DNA of 64,000 nucleotides from Pseudovibrio sp. Tun.PSC04-5.I4 (GTDB lineage: Bacteria > Pseudomonadota > Alphaproteobacteria > Rhizobiales > Stappiaceae). The stretch's first letter is position 1. Each line of letters begins with the position of its first letter. Positions 17,035-26,178 of this stretch are shown in pieces. Where the stretch lies: assembly GCF_900104145.1 (NCBI RefSeq), contig NZ_FNLB01000006.1:3174501-3238500 (forward strand), given 5' to 3'. The position numbers and the translations under genes were made by a program. A model generated the notes under the pieces. That model saw nothing but the letters and a program-made list of their open reading frames with translations. It had not been told where the DNA came from and made no database searches.

Positions 17035-17973
17035 ATGGACTTGTTGAATTTGCTGGATAGTTTTGTGCGCGTTGTTGATAGCGGCTCCTTGAGTGGAGGC
17101 GCTCGTCTTCGCAAAATTAGTCAGCCAGCAATGAGTCAGCAGTTGACGATGTTGGAGGCGCATTTTGAGCAAGAGCTTGTGTTTCGGACAAATAAAGGCA
17201 CTCAGCCAACACCTGCAGGCAAGTTGATTTATGAGCATGCTCGCTTGCTGCTTTTGCAAACAACCAAAATGTATTCTGAGATTGAGGAGCTTTCTGGTGC
17301 GGAGCATGGCGCTCTTGTTTTGTCCGTCTCTCAGCCATTGGGGGCGGAGGTTGTTACGCCGTTGATGTTTGAGTTGCGCAAAACTTACCCGGATTTGGCG
17401 ATTTCTCTGCGGATGGAAGACGGCCTTGTTGATGTTATTCGAGATGGTGTGGATCTGGCCATTCGAACAGGAGATATTGGTTTTACCTCCGGCATTTCGC
17501 GACGCATAGCGACGATTGATACTTGTTTGGTGGCCAGCCCTGAATACCTCGCGAAGGTGCAAATCCCTGAAGACCCATTTGACCTGACACCTCTCAACTA
17601 CATCCAGTACCAAGATGGTAATCGTGTTGACTCCCTTGAGCTTCGCCGGGATGGGAAGGTTCATAGTGTTCCTGTGCAGGTGGGTTTTATTGCTGGGCAC
17701 CCACAAGTGATGGTGCAAGCTCTTCTCAACGGAGTTGGATATACCCGAATGCCGGTCTTTATGGCGCAGAAGTTTCTAGACACTGGCGAGTTTGTGCAGC
17801 TGTTGACAGATTGCCTGTGCGAGGAAAAACCAGCCTATCTGGTCTATCCATCTCGGGACACATTGAGCCGGCGCACCGAAGTATTTATTGAAGCTTTGAT
17901 CGAGCGAATGCGTGCCGTGAAAGGTATTCGGCTTGCTGGGCAACGCACATTGGCTGCTGCGCAACAAGCCTGA
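17035..17973 (+). CDS. LysR-family transcriptional regulator
   Basis: A 312-residue protein: winged HTH at residues 1-60 (LNLLDSFVRVVDSGSLSGGARLRKISQPAMSQQLTMLE), then a periplasmic-binding-like co-inducer domain of the CrgA/AaeR type. The ATG at 17035 aligns with the family start (MDLLNLL); an open frame runs upstream into the promoter region. It probably activates the divergent hydrolase gene in response to an unknown effector. Confidence 0.9.
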   Translation: MDLLNLLDSFVRVVDSGSLSGGARLRKISQPAMSQQLTMLEAHFEQELVFRTNKGTQPTPAGKLIYEHARLLLLQTTKMYSEIEELSGAEHGALVLSVSQPLGAEVVTPLMFELRKTYPDLAISLRMEDGLVDVIRDGVDLAIRTGDIGFTSGISRRIATIDTCLVASPEYLAKVQIPEDPFDLTPLNYIQYQDGNRVDSLELRRDGKVHSVPVQVGFIAGHPQVMVQALLNGVGYTRMPVFMAQKFLDTGEFVQLLTDCLCEEKPAYLVYPSRDTLSRRTEVFIEALIERMRAVKGIRLAGQRTLAAAQQA

Positions 17974-17991
17974 TGATTGACTCTATACTGG

Positions 17992-19989
17992 TTAGATTAA
18001 CTCGTCTGCACGTTCATCAACGATGCGGACAATATCTGACATGATATCGGTTAGGTGGAAATCTTTCGGGGTGTAGACCGCAGCAACTCCAGCTTTTTTG
18101 AGTGCTTGGGCGTCCTCAATCGGGATAATCCCTCCAAGGATTAATGGTATATCCTCAACGCCGCATTCTCTCATTTTCGCCAGTACATCGTGCACCAGCG
18201 CCAGATGAGAGCCGGATAGGATGGAAAGACCTATGACATGTACGCCTTCTTCCAGTGCAGCGTTGACGATCTGCGCTGGTGTTAGGCGGATGCCCTCGTA
18301 AACGACTTCCATACCGCAATCACGGGCACGAACTGCAATTTGCTCTGCACCGTTTGAATGTCCGTCTAGGCCTGGCTTGCCAACGAGGAACTTGAGGCGA
18401 CGACCCAGTCGATTCGAGAGTTTGGTGACGCTTTCCTGAACTTCAGAAAGATTGCCGTTATCATCCTGAGTAGCTTTGCCAACACCGGTTGGCGCGCGAT
18501 ATTCGCCAAAAACTTCTCTGAGGGCTGTTCCCCATTCGCCTGTGGTTGCGCCTGCTTTTGCTGCAGTGATGGAAGCTTCCATAACGTTGGTGTTTGAAGA
18601 TGCGGCGGCGCGAAGTTCTTGCAGTGCGGCTTGGACCGCGTTTTCGTCTCGCTGGGCGCGCCATGCCTGAATGCGTTGGATTGCTTCTTCTTCCACATGC
18701 TCGGGCACTGTGAGGATGCCGCCATCTTCATCAGATGCGAGTGGGGATGGTTCTGTTTCCGTCCATTTATTGACGCCAACAACGATTTGCTCGCCATCTT
18801 CAATAGCAGAGAGGCGCTTGGAATTGGATTCCACGAGTTTTTGCTTCATGTAGCTGGATTCAACGGCAGCAACTGCGCCGCCCATTTCTTCTACGCGAGC
18901 AAGTTCTTCTCGTGCTTGTGCTTTGAGGCTTTCGACCTTGGCTTCAATTTCCTTGGAGCCATCGAAGATATCGGCATATTCCAACAAGTCAGTTTCATAG
19001 GCCATGATTTGCTGCATACGGAGGGACCATTGCTGGTCAAATGGGCGCGGTAGGCCTAATGCTTCGTTCCATGCTGGCAACTGCACAGCGCGGGCGCGGG
19101 CATTTTTGGAAAGAACCACTGCCAGCATCTCTGTCAGAATCCGATAAACGTTATTTTCCGGCTGCTGTTCAGTCAACCCTAAAGAGTTGACCTGAACGCC
19201 ATAGCGGAATCGCCGGAACCGTTCCTCTTCCACGCCGTATCGCTCGCGGCAAATTTCATCCCAAAGTTCTGTAAACGCGCGCATTTTGCACATCTCAGTG
19301 ATGAAACGCATTCCAGCGTTCACAAAGAAAGAAATGCGGCCAACGAGGCGTGGGAAGTCGCTTTCGGAAATAACACCGGAGGCCTTTACGTTGTCCAAAA
19401 TTGCAATCGCAGTTGCCAGAGCGAACGAGAGTTCCTGCACCGGTGTCGCCCCGGCCTCTTGTAAATGATAGGAGCACACGTTCATTGGATTCCACTTGGG
19501 CATGTTCGTGTAGGTCCACGCAATCACGTCTGTTGTTAGCCGCATAGATGGTGCTGGCGGGAAAACGTAGGTGCCTCGGGAGAGGTATTCTTTGATTAAG
19601 TCATTCTGGGTGGTTCCAGCAAGCAATGTGCGGTCTGCGCCTTGCTCGTCTGCTGCGGCAATATAAAGAGCCAGCAACCATGGAGCGGTCGCATTGATCG
19701 TCATGGAGGTGTTCATGCGCTCAAGCGGGATTTCCTCAAACAAGGCGCGCATGTCTCCCAAATGAGAAACCGGTACGCCTACTTTGCCGACCTCGCCGCG
19801 AGACAACTGATGATCTGGATCGTAGCCTGTTTGGGTGGGTAGATCGAAGGCAACGGAAAGGCCTGTCTGACCTTTTGCAAGGTTCGTACGGTAGAGCCGG
19901 TTGCTGTCAGTTGCGTTAGAGTGACCTGCATAGGTCCGGAACATCCAGGGACGATCCTTAATTGCTCCTTTAGGTGAGCCGGTACTCAT
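17992..19989 (-). CDS. ecm: Ethylmalonyl-CoA mutase (B12-dependent)
   Basis: Converts (2R)-ethylmalonyl-CoA to (2S)-methylsuccinyl-CoA in the ethylmalonyl-CoA pathway. The 665-residue protein has the mutase barrel (FDLPTQTGYDPDH, NTSMTINATAPWLLALY) and a C-terminal cobalamin domain with GLDGHSNGAEQIA, giving the base-off His ligand motif DxHxxG, then LGGIIPIED. The methylmalonyl-CoA mutase family is close, but length and the head-to-head ccr gene favour Ecm. The start lies 298 bp from the ccr start, in a shared divergent promoter region. Confidence 0.92.
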   Translation of the reverse strand: MSTGSPKGAIKDRPWMFRTYAGHSNATDSNRLYRTNLAKGQTGLSVAFDLPTQTGYDPDHQLSRGEVGKVGVPVSHLGDMRALFEEIPLERMNTSMTINATAPWLLALYIAAADEQGADRTLLAGTTQNDLIKEYLSRGTYVFPPAPSMRLTTDVIAWTYTNMPKWNPMNVCSYHLQEAGATPVQELSFALATAIAILDNVKASGVISESDFPRLVGRISFFVNAGMRFITEMCKMRAFTELWDEICRERYGVEEERFRRFRYGVQVNSLGLTEQQPENNVYRILTEMLAVVLSKNARARAVQLPAWNEALGLPRPFDQQWSLRMQQIMAYETDLLEYADIFDGSKEIEAKVESLKAQAREELARVEEMGGAVAAVESSYMKQKLVESNSKRLSAIEDGEQIVVGVNKWTETEPSPLASDEDGGILTVPEHVEEEAIQRIQAWRAQRDENAVQAALQELRAAASSNTNVMEASITAAKAGATTGEWGTALREVFGEYRAPTGVGKATQDDNGNLSEVQESVTKLSNRLGRRLKFLVGKPGLDGHSNGAEQIAVRARDCGMEVVYEGIRLTPAQIVNAALEEGVHVIGLSILSGSHLALVHDVLAKMRECGVEDIPLILGGIIPIEDAQALKKAGVAAVYTPKDFHLTDIMSDIVRIVDERADELI

Positions 19990-20076
19990 AGTCTATTGCC
20001 TCCCTGATCCCGTCTGCATTTTATAAAAGATAGGATCATATTTCTTCCTACACCTTTGCATAGGTTTATTTAGGTG

Positions 20077-20087
20077 CTGCAATGCAA
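20077..20087. promoter_or_regulatory. PhaR-like YTGC-N3-GCAR site between ecm and ccr
   Basis: CTGC-AAT-GCAA lies in the shared promoter region. PhaR of Paracoccus is known to bind CTGC-N3-GCAG. The 12-mer TGCAATGCAACA here recurs in reverse complement at 52372-52383. Confidence 0.4.
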
Positions 20088-20287
20088 CATTAAAAGTAAC
20101 ATCCTTCGCAAGTTAAGCAATAGTTGTATATATTTTACTTACTTCTTGTAATGATAATTCAGAAATAGTCGATATTGACGGGTTGTATTATATTGCGTTG
20201 CAGCAAATACTGAGTGTAGAGCGTTTATCGAAGAGATGCTTTTACTCTCTGAGGGAAGGGCGTAGTGCAAGCTTGGAGGAGAATGCC

Positions 20288-21583
20288 ATGAGTTCTGTAG
20301 CACGGGTTGTCGAAGCTGGGTCAGAGGGAGAGCCAGAGTTGAAGGACCTTTACGAGATCGGAGAAATTCCGCCACTCGGTCATGTTCCAAAAAATATGTA
20401 CGCATGGGCTATTCGGCAAGATCGCCATGGTTCTCCAGACACGGCTATGGTCAAAGAGGTTGTGCCGACTTGGAAACTCGACAGTCATGAAGTTCTTATT
20501 TTGGTGATGGCTGCTGGCGTGAACTATAACGGCGTTTGGGCCGCTCTTGGTGAGCCTATTTCTGTTATCGACGTTCACAAACACCCATTCCACATTGCTG
20601 GGTCTGATGCTGCGGGTATCGTTTGGGCTGTTGGCTCCAAAGTTACACGCTGGAAAGTTGGCGATGAAGTTGTCGTTCACTGTAATCAAGATGATGGCGA
20701 CGATGAAGAATGTAATGGCGGCGATCCGATGTTCTCAAGTTCCCAGCGAATTTGGGGGTATGAGACGCCAGATGGATCTTTTGCTCAGTTTGCCCGTGTG
20801 CAATCGCAGCAGTTGATGCCACGCCCTAAACACCTGACATGGGAAGAGAGCGCTTGTTACACGCTTACACTGGCAACAGCTTATCGTATGCTGTTTGGTC
20901 ATGCGCCGCATGATCTTAAGCCGGGTCAGAATGTTCTTGTCTGGGGCGCTTCTGGTGGTCTTGGTGTGTTTGGTGTTCAATTGATTGCCGCAGCTGGAGC
21001 AAATGCGATTGGCGTAATATCCGATGAAAGCAAACGAGAATACGTGATGTCGCTTGGTGCGAAGGCTGTCATCAATCGAAAGGAATTTGATTGCTGGGGG
21101 CAATTGCCGAAGGTGAACTCCCCTGAATACGACAAGTGGACCAAGGAAGCGCGAAAGTTCGGTAAAGCGATCTGGAACGTTACTGGCAAGGGGAACGACG
21201 TAGATATGGTGTTTGAGCATCCGGGTGAAGCAACGTTCCCTGTATCGACGTTGGTGGCGAAGCGTGGTGGCATGGTCGTGTTCTGTGCAGGTACGTCTGG
21301 CTTTAACCTGACTATGGATGCTCGTTATGTCTGGATGCGCCAGAAACGTATCCAGGGTTCGCACTTTGCGCATTTGAAGCAAGCGAGTGAAGCGAACAAG
21401 TTTGTGATCGACCGTCGGATTGATCCGTGCATGAGTGAGGTCTTTTCATGGGACCAGATCCCACAGGCACATGTGAAAATGTGGAAGAACCAACATGCAC
21501 CCGGTAATATGGCCGTTCTTGTATGCTCTCCCAAGACTGGCTTACGGTCTTTAGATGATGTGATTGAAGCCGCGGAAAAATAA
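20288..21583 (+). CDS. ccr: Crotonyl-CoA carboxylase/reductase
   Basis: NADPH-dependent reductive carboxylation of crotonyl-CoA to (2S)-ethylmalonyl-CoA, the defining step of the ethylmalonyl-CoA pathway. The 431-residue medium-chain reductase shows the start ELKDLYEIGEIPPLGHVP, NYNGVWAALGEP, the cofactor loop GASGGLGVFGVQL and KRIQGSHFAHL, all typical of Ccr. GGAGGAG sits 6 nt before the ATG at 20288. A strong terminator follows. Together with ecm it implies acetyl-CoA assimilation by this route. Confidence 0.96.
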   Translation: MSSVARVVEAGSEGEPELKDLYEIGEIPPLGHVPKNMYAWAIRQDRHGSPDTAMVKEVVPTWKLDSHEVLILVMAAGVNYNGVWAALGEPISVIDVHKHPFHIAGSDAAGIVWAVGSKVTRWKVGDEVVVHCNQDDGDDEECNGGDPMFSSSQRIWGYETPDGSFAQFARVQSQQLMPRPKHLTWEESACYTLTLATAYRMLFGHAPHDLKPGQNVLVWGASGGLGVFGVQLIAAAGANAIGVISDESKREYVMSLGAKAVINRKEFDCWGQLPKVNSPEYDKWTKEARKFGKAIWNVTGKGNDVDMVFEHPGEATFPVSTLVAKRGGMVVFCAGTSGFNLTMDARYVWMRQKRIQGSHFAHLKQASEANKFVIDRRIDPCMSEVFSWDQIPQAHVKMWKNQHAPGNMAVLVCSPKTGLRSLDDVIEAAEK

Positions 21584-21593
21584 GCGGGCTAAC

Positions 21594-21635
21594 ATAAGGA
21601 AGTTGGTGCTCTGGTGCTACCAACTTCCTTATTAT
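21594..21635 (+). terminator. Terminator after ccr
   Basis: ATAAGGAAGTTGGT and ACCAACTTCCTTAT form a perfect 14-bp stem with an 11-nt loop, 10 nt after the ccr stop. The following tract is only moderately T-rich. Confidence 0.8.
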
Positions 21636-22158
21636 CTTAAGCTTTCCATATCTATTCCTACAGAGCATGACGTTTCGTTATTTAAAGTTGAGCGTAGATC
21701 ATCTCTCTGCTTTTCCATTTGCATCATTTGAGTTTTATGGCCGTTATTGGCTATTGTTTTTCTATTTGAGGTTACTACAAAATTACATCATATTTCTATG
21801 GGGTTTTTCTGTAAAAGAAAGCTTAAAATAGTTGTTTTGCTTAGTTGAATTTTTTTTCTTTTATTTTATGTTTAAATTGATGAGAAGATGGAGTTGTAGA
21901 AGATTTATAACTTTATACTCAATGTATCTCTCAAGTATATCTTTTCATATTTATTGCTCTGAAATATATTGAGCTGATAGCTAAGTTGACAGAAACTCGA
22001 ATATAACTATTTTTAACCGCAGCAGTTGATGCGCTCATCACGGTGTGTCCTGCATTGCTGAGTTTTTGACTTAGTATTTCGGCCAGAACGATAAGCTGTC
22101 TTTGGCGGCTTTTCTCTCTGACCGAACAAAATTTGTTTTGGTTGTTTGGAGGCATTAC
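21636..22158. other. AT-rich leader and promoter region of the choline/betaine operon
   Basis: No gene is supported. A candidate sigma-70 promoter is TTGACA (21986-21991), a 16-bp spacer, then TATTTT (22008-22013), leaving a leader of about 140 nt before the GTG at 22159. The rest is AT-rich with no clear operator or riboswitch. Confidence 0.45.
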
Positions 22159-23184
22159 GTGCTGAATTTTAAATTTGCTCTTGCTGCATGCGCTATTGCT
22201 CTACCTTTTGCTGTTTCCGCAGCAGAAGCTGCGGATCCTGTTTGTGAAGTTGATCGTCCTATCGTGTTCGCTGGCTTGGACTGGGATTCCAACGCATTTC
22301 ATACGTCAGTGGCTCAGTTCATCGCTGAAAAAGGCTATGGTTGTGAGACTGATGTAATTCCAGGCTCCACTATTCCGCTTATGAACGGCATGGGACGTGG
22401 TGATATTGATGTGACCATGGAAATCTGGCCAGACAACGTTACTGAAGCTCTTGCTGAAGGCTTGGCTAAGAAGCAGTATGTTGACCTTGGTGTGAACTTT
22501 CCAGATGCGACGCAAGCCTGGTTCATTCCAAAGTATTTGGTTGAAGGTGATGACGCACCTGCGAAAGGTTTGAAGTCTGTTTCTGACTTACCGAAGTACA
22601 AAGACGTGTTTTCTGATCCGGAAGAGCCAGAGAAGGGCCGCTTCTACAACTGTATCGCTGGTTGGGGCTGTGAAGTTGTCAATTCCAAAAAACTTCATGC
22701 TTACGGGCTGCTTGATACGTACGTGAACTTCCGTCCAGGTACTGGCTCTGCGCTTGCTGCTGTGATTGAATCCAATATTCGTCGTAAGAAGCCGATTGTA
22801 TTTTACTACTGGGGCCCAACTTGGGTGATGGGTAAAATTGCGGATGATCTGATTCAGCTGGAAGAGCCTGCTTACAACAAAGAAATCTGGGACAAGATGG
22901 CGGCTGAAGATGATCCATCTAAGGTGACTGAAGCTGTTGCATATCCGCTTTCTGCAGCATATGTCTATGCCAGCACAGAGTTCTACAACGCAGCGCCGAT
23001 GTTTGTTGAGTTCCTGAAGTCTTATGAGACCACCGCCAAGGACGTCTCCAATGCTCTTGCATTTATGCAGGACACTGACGGAACCACAGATGATGCAGCT
23101 GTTGAGTTTTTGAAAACAAACGAAGAAATCTGGACCAACTGGGTTCCTGCTGATGTTGCTGAACGTGTGAAAGCCGCTCTGTAA
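22159..23184 (+). CDS. Glycine betaine/choline ABC transporter, substrate-binding protein
   Basis: A 341-residue periplasmic binding protein of the OpuAC/ProX fold. A signal peptide (MLNFKFALAACAIALPFAVS, cleavage near AEA) is followed by a domain with tryptophans in GLDWDSNAF, TMEIWPDN and YYWGPTWVMG that would form an aromatic cage for a quaternary amine. GGAGG precedes a GTG start at 22159; the TTG at 22102 upstream lacks a ribosome site and would spoil the signal peptide. First gene of a three-gene importer operon. Choline, betaine or DMSP are possible ligands. Confidence 0.9.
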   Translation: MLNFKFALAACAIALPFAVSAAEAADPVCEVDRPIVFAGLDWDSNAFHTSVAQFIAEKGYGCETDVIPGSTIPLMNGMGRGDIDVTMEIWPDNVTEALAEGLAKKQYVDLGVNFPDATQAWFIPKYLVEGDDAPAKGLKSVSDLPKYKDVFSDPEEPEKGRFYNCIAGWGCEVVNSKKLHAYGLLDTYVNFRPGTGSALAAVIESNIRRKKPIVFYYWGPTWVMGKIADDLIQLEEPAYNKEIWDKMAAEDDPSKVTEAVAYPLSAAYVYASTEFYNAAPMFVEFLKSYETTAKDVSNALAFMQDTDGTTDDAAVEFLKTNEEIWTNWVPADVAERVKAAL

Positions 23185-23281
23185 TATCGAAGGCAGCAAG
23201 CTGTTTTTGTGAATTTAAAAATAAGAAAGTGATCACGGGACTGGTTTCCGTGATCCTTGCTAAGAAGAATAAGAGGATCAC

Positions 23282-24151
23282 ATGGCTTTCGACGTGTTTC
23301 CCGACTTTGGGAAACCTATCCGAACATCTACGAATGAGCTGGTTGATTTTCTCGTCGTGAACTACGGCGATGGATTTGAAGCCTTTTCCAATTCAATACT
23401 GTTTTTACTGGTGCGGCTAGAACGAGTTCTCCGAGGCGCTGACCCTATCGTTATTCTGATCTGCATTGGTCTGATTACCTATGCTGCAAGCCGCCGTTGG
23501 GGGCTTAGCTTGGTGATGATGGGCGCAATGTGGTTTATCGGCGCATTGGGTCTTTGGGAAAAATCGATGCAAACCGTGGCGATTTTGCTGGTTGCTGTGT
23601 TGATCTCAGTTGTTATTGGTGTACCGCTAGGGGTTGTTTCTGCGCGTTCTAATCGGGTTAGAGCTTTGCTCAATCCGGTATTGGATTTGATGCAGACCAT
23701 TCCGAGCTTTGTTTACCTCATCCCTGCAGCGATGCTGTTTGGGTTGGGCAAGGTTCCGGCAATCCTGGCGACTGTTATTTACGCTGCACCACCTCTTATT
23801 CGTCTGACGGATCTTGGCATTCGGTATGTCGATGAAGAGGTTGTTGAAGCGAGCCGGGCATTTGGCGCGACGCGTTGGCAGATCCTGAAGAGTGTTCAGA
23901 TTCCGCTTGCGCTCCCTTCCATCATGCAGGGCCTTAACCAGACTATGATGATGGCCTTGGCTATGGTCGTGATTGCGTCCATGATTGGTGCGCGCGGCGT
24001 GGGTGAAACTGTTTTGCTTGGATTGCAACGCAATGATGCAGGACAAGGTTTGCTCGGCGGATTGGCGATTGTTGCTCTTGCTGTGGTGTTTGACCGTATC
24101 ACGCAGTCAGCTGGACAACGGATGCAAGCGCATCGCAAGGTAACAGGGTGA
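23282..24151 (+). CDS. Glycine betaine/choline ABC transporter, permease
   Basis: A 289-residue inner-membrane protein with about six helices and the permease coupling loop EASRAFGATRWQILKSVQIPLALPSI. The sequences PSFVYLIPAAMLFGLGKVPA and AMVVIASMIGARGVGE are typical of ProW/OpuAB. It is the second gene of the operon, 97 nt after the binding protein and 9 nt before the ATPase gene. Confidence 0.92.
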   Translation: MAFDVFPDFGKPIRTSTNELVDFLVVNYGDGFEAFSNSILFLLVRLERVLRGADPIVILICIGLITYAASRRWGLSLVMMGAMWFIGALGLWEKSMQTVAILLVAVLISVVIGVPLGVVSARSNRVRALLNPVLDLMQTIPSFVYLIPAAMLFGLGKVPAILATVIYAAPPLIRLTDLGIRYVDEEVVEASRAFGATRWQILKSVQIPLALPSIMQGLNQTMMMALAMVVIASMIGARGVGETVLLGLQRNDAGQGLLGGLAIVALAVVFDRITQSAGQRMQAHRKVTG

Positions 24152-24160
24152 GGCGCTGAT

Positions 24161-25417
24161 ATGGCACTGATCGAAGTAAAAAACATAACCAAAATTTTTG
24201 GTCGCGCGCCCCATAAAGAGCTGGCTAAAGTCAAAAATGGTATGGGTAAAGATCAGCTGCTTGCTGAGACCAACCATACTCTTGGTCTACACGATGTTTC
24301 GCTTTCTATCGAGAAGGGCGAGATCTTCGTGATCATGGGGCTTTCCGGCTCTGGTAAGTCCACGCTCATTCGCCACTTTAACCGGCTTATTGACCCGACT
24401 GATGGGCAAATTCTGGTTGATGGCGAAGATGTTATAGGCCTTTCCGAAAAGGAACTGGAAACCTTCCGCCGTAACCGTATGTCTATGGTGTTCCAGCGCT
24501 TTGGCCTGATGCCGCATCGTACTGTTGTACAAAATGTAGCATATGGTCTTGAAGTTCAGGGCATTGTGAAAGCGGACCGTGAAAAGACGGCTCGTGAGTG
24601 GATTGATACTGTGGGACTTTCTGGTTTTGAAAACCAGTACCCTAGCCAGCTTTCCGGCGGTATGCAGCAACGTGTTGGTCTTGCTCGCGCGCTTGCAACA
24701 GATGCTGATATTCTGCTGATGGATGAAGCTTTCTCCGCGCTTGACCCGTTGATCCGGTCTCAGATGCAGGATCAGTTGGTTGAGCTGCAAGAGAAGCTGC
24801 ACAAAACGATCGTGTTCATTACGCATGATTTGGATGAAGCTTTGCGCATTGGCGACAAAATCGCGATCCTCAAGGATGGTGTGCTGTCGCAGGTGGGTAC
24901 GCCTTCTGAGATCCTGCTTGAACCAGCTGATGATTATGTGCGGGCGTTTGTACGCGATGTGAACCGTGCACGTGTTTTGACCGTTGATACTGTTATGCAA
25001 CCACCTGCCTTGCGTATTACCCATGACAATATGGAGAAAGCGCTGGCCGATATGCGTCGCCATGATGAAGATTTTGGCTATGTGGTTGAGAATAAAGAGT
25101 ACCGCGGTGTTGTTTCGCAGGAATCTCTTGCTGAGGAAGTTGCTAAACCTGGTGATAGTCCTTCGCTTTACGCATTCGCTGATGACAGCAGTGCTGTAGA
25201 GCTGGAATGCACACTGGAAGCAGCTCTGCCAACGACACTCGAGGCGGACTATCCTGTTGCTGTGGTAGATGAAGACGGGCATTTTAAAGGGATCTTGAAC
25301 CCTGAAGAGATGGGTAGTGTTCTGACACCTCCAGAGGAAAACTTCGACATGGGTTCCAAGGAGACTGTTGAGGATGATGAAAAGGTTGAACGGCCTTTTT
25401 TGAAGGAAGCCTCTTAA
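24161..25417 (+). CDS. Glycine betaine/choline ABC transporter, ATP-binding protein
   Basis: A 418-residue ATPase of the ProV/OpuAA type. It has the family's N-terminal insertion before the Walker A site (GLSGSGKST), Q-loop FQRFGLMPH, signature LSGGMQQRV, Walker B ILLMDEAFSALDP and the switch His in THDLDEA. A C-terminal region of about 140 residues looks like paired CBS domains, which in this family sense ionic strength. The tail is acidic. Confidence 0.93.
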   Translation: MALIEVKNITKIFGRAPHKELAKVKNGMGKDQLLAETNHTLGLHDVSLSIEKGEIFVIMGLSGSGKSTLIRHFNRLIDPTDGQILVDGEDVIGLSEKELETFRRNRMSMVFQRFGLMPHRTVVQNVAYGLEVQGIVKADREKTAREWIDTVGLSGFENQYPSQLSGGMQQRVGLARALATDADILLMDEAFSALDPLIRSQMQDQLVELQEKLHKTIVFITHDLDEALRIGDKIAILKDGVLSQVGTPSEILLEPADDYVRAFVRDVNRARVLTVDTVMQPPALRITHDNMEKALADMRRHDEDFGYVVENKEYRGVVSQESLAEEVAKPGDSPSLYAFADDSSAVELECTLEAALPTTLEADYPVAVVDEDGHFKGILNPEEMGSVLTPPEENFDMGSKETVEDDEKVERPFLKEAS

Positions 25418-25439
25418 GCGGTTTCGATGTTTAGTTTGG

Positions 25440-25463
25440 AAGGTCGGGTTAGCCCGGCCTTTT
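25440..25463 (+). terminator. Terminator after the ABC transporter operon
   Basis: AAGGTCGGG and CCCGGCCTT pair (one G-T wobble) around TTAG and run into TTC-TTTG, about 22 nt after the ATPase stop. Confidence 0.7.
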
Positions 25464-25566
25464 CTTTGTTCACTTGTGTGTGTGAGTTTCGCTTCGCACT
25501 TGGTTCTCCTCATTTTCTTCGTAAGTTAGATGCATTGATTCTTTCTTTGATGAAAAGTGATTGCGC

Positions 25567-26079
25567 ATGAGTGTTTCAAGCCGGGTGCGAGCAACGCCCC
25601 TTGTTGTTCTTGGATTTGCCCTTTTCGGGTGTGTTTCCTCACCTGAAACTCCCAGCTACTATCAGAACTTAGAGAGTTCCTCTGCGCAGGTTAATGCTGG
25701 TGTGGCTGCTGCCATGATCTCCAGCTATCGTGCGCAAAAGGGCCTGTCAACTGTTCAGGTTGATCCTGCCTTGACGCGTATTGCACAGCTTCAGGCTGAC
25801 GGAATGGCACAGGCTGAGGATGTTAATGCAGCTCGAAAGGGTGGCTTGAGGTTGTCCGTGTTGACGAAAGATGCAGGGCAGGGTGACATTCATGCCGTCA
25901 ATAATGTAAGCGCGGGCTATCGCAGATGGGCGGAAGCCTTTTCTGGCTGGCGCGATTCCAAAAAGCATAATGTGGTGATGTTGGATCCGAAAGCGACCCG
26001 TATAGGGATTGCGACTGCGTATGCGCCGAAGTCAAAATATAAGGTTTTCTGGAGCCTTGTGGTGGCTGAGCCTAAATAA
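25567..26079 (+). CDS. CAP-domain (SCP/PR1-like) lipoprotein
   Basis: A 170-residue predicted lipoprotein: a hydrophobic leader ends in a lipobox LFGC, then a linker and a CAP domain with SSYRAQKGLSTVQVDPALTRIAQLQADGMA, an internal NVSAGYRRWAEAFSGWRDS helix and the C-terminal strand KVFWSLVVAEP. The canonical catalytic-like histidines of CAP proteins are poorly matched, apart from HAVN. The ATG at 25567 is preferred to a TTG two codons upstream. Role in the envelope is unknown. Confidence 0.8.
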   Translation: MSVSSRVRATPLVVLGFALFGCVSSPETPSYYQNLESSSAQVNAGVAAAMISSYRAQKGLSTVQVDPALTRIAQLQADGMAQAEDVNAARKGGLRLSVLTKDAGQGDIHAVNNVSAGYRRWAEAFSGWRDSKKHNVVMLDPKATRIGIATAYAPKSKYKVFWSLVVAEPK

Positions 26080-26127
26080 ACGCATAGCCAATGTTGTAAA
26101 ATGCAGACGAATGGCCAGTTTTTCATT

Positions 26128-26138
26128 GTGCATTGCAA
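26128..26138. promoter_or_regulatory. PhaR-like site upstream of the acyl-CoA synthetase
   Basis: GTGC-ATT-GCAA matches the loose form of the CTGC-N3-GCAG site and lies about 40 nt before the start codon. Confidence 0.3.
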
Positions 26139-26147
26139 CGGTACACT

Positions 26148-26176
26148 CTCCTAAGCGTAAAGGTTAGGCTTAGGAG
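26148..26176 (+). promoter_or_regulatory. Hairpin overlapping the ribosome site of the acyl-CoA synthetase
   Basis: CTCCTAAGC and GCTTAGGAG form a perfect 9-bp stem with an 11-nt loop. The right arm contains the Shine-Dalgarno AGGAG, so the folded RNA would hide the ribosome site. It could instead be a DNA operator. Confidence 0.6.
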
Positions 26177-26178
26177 AA

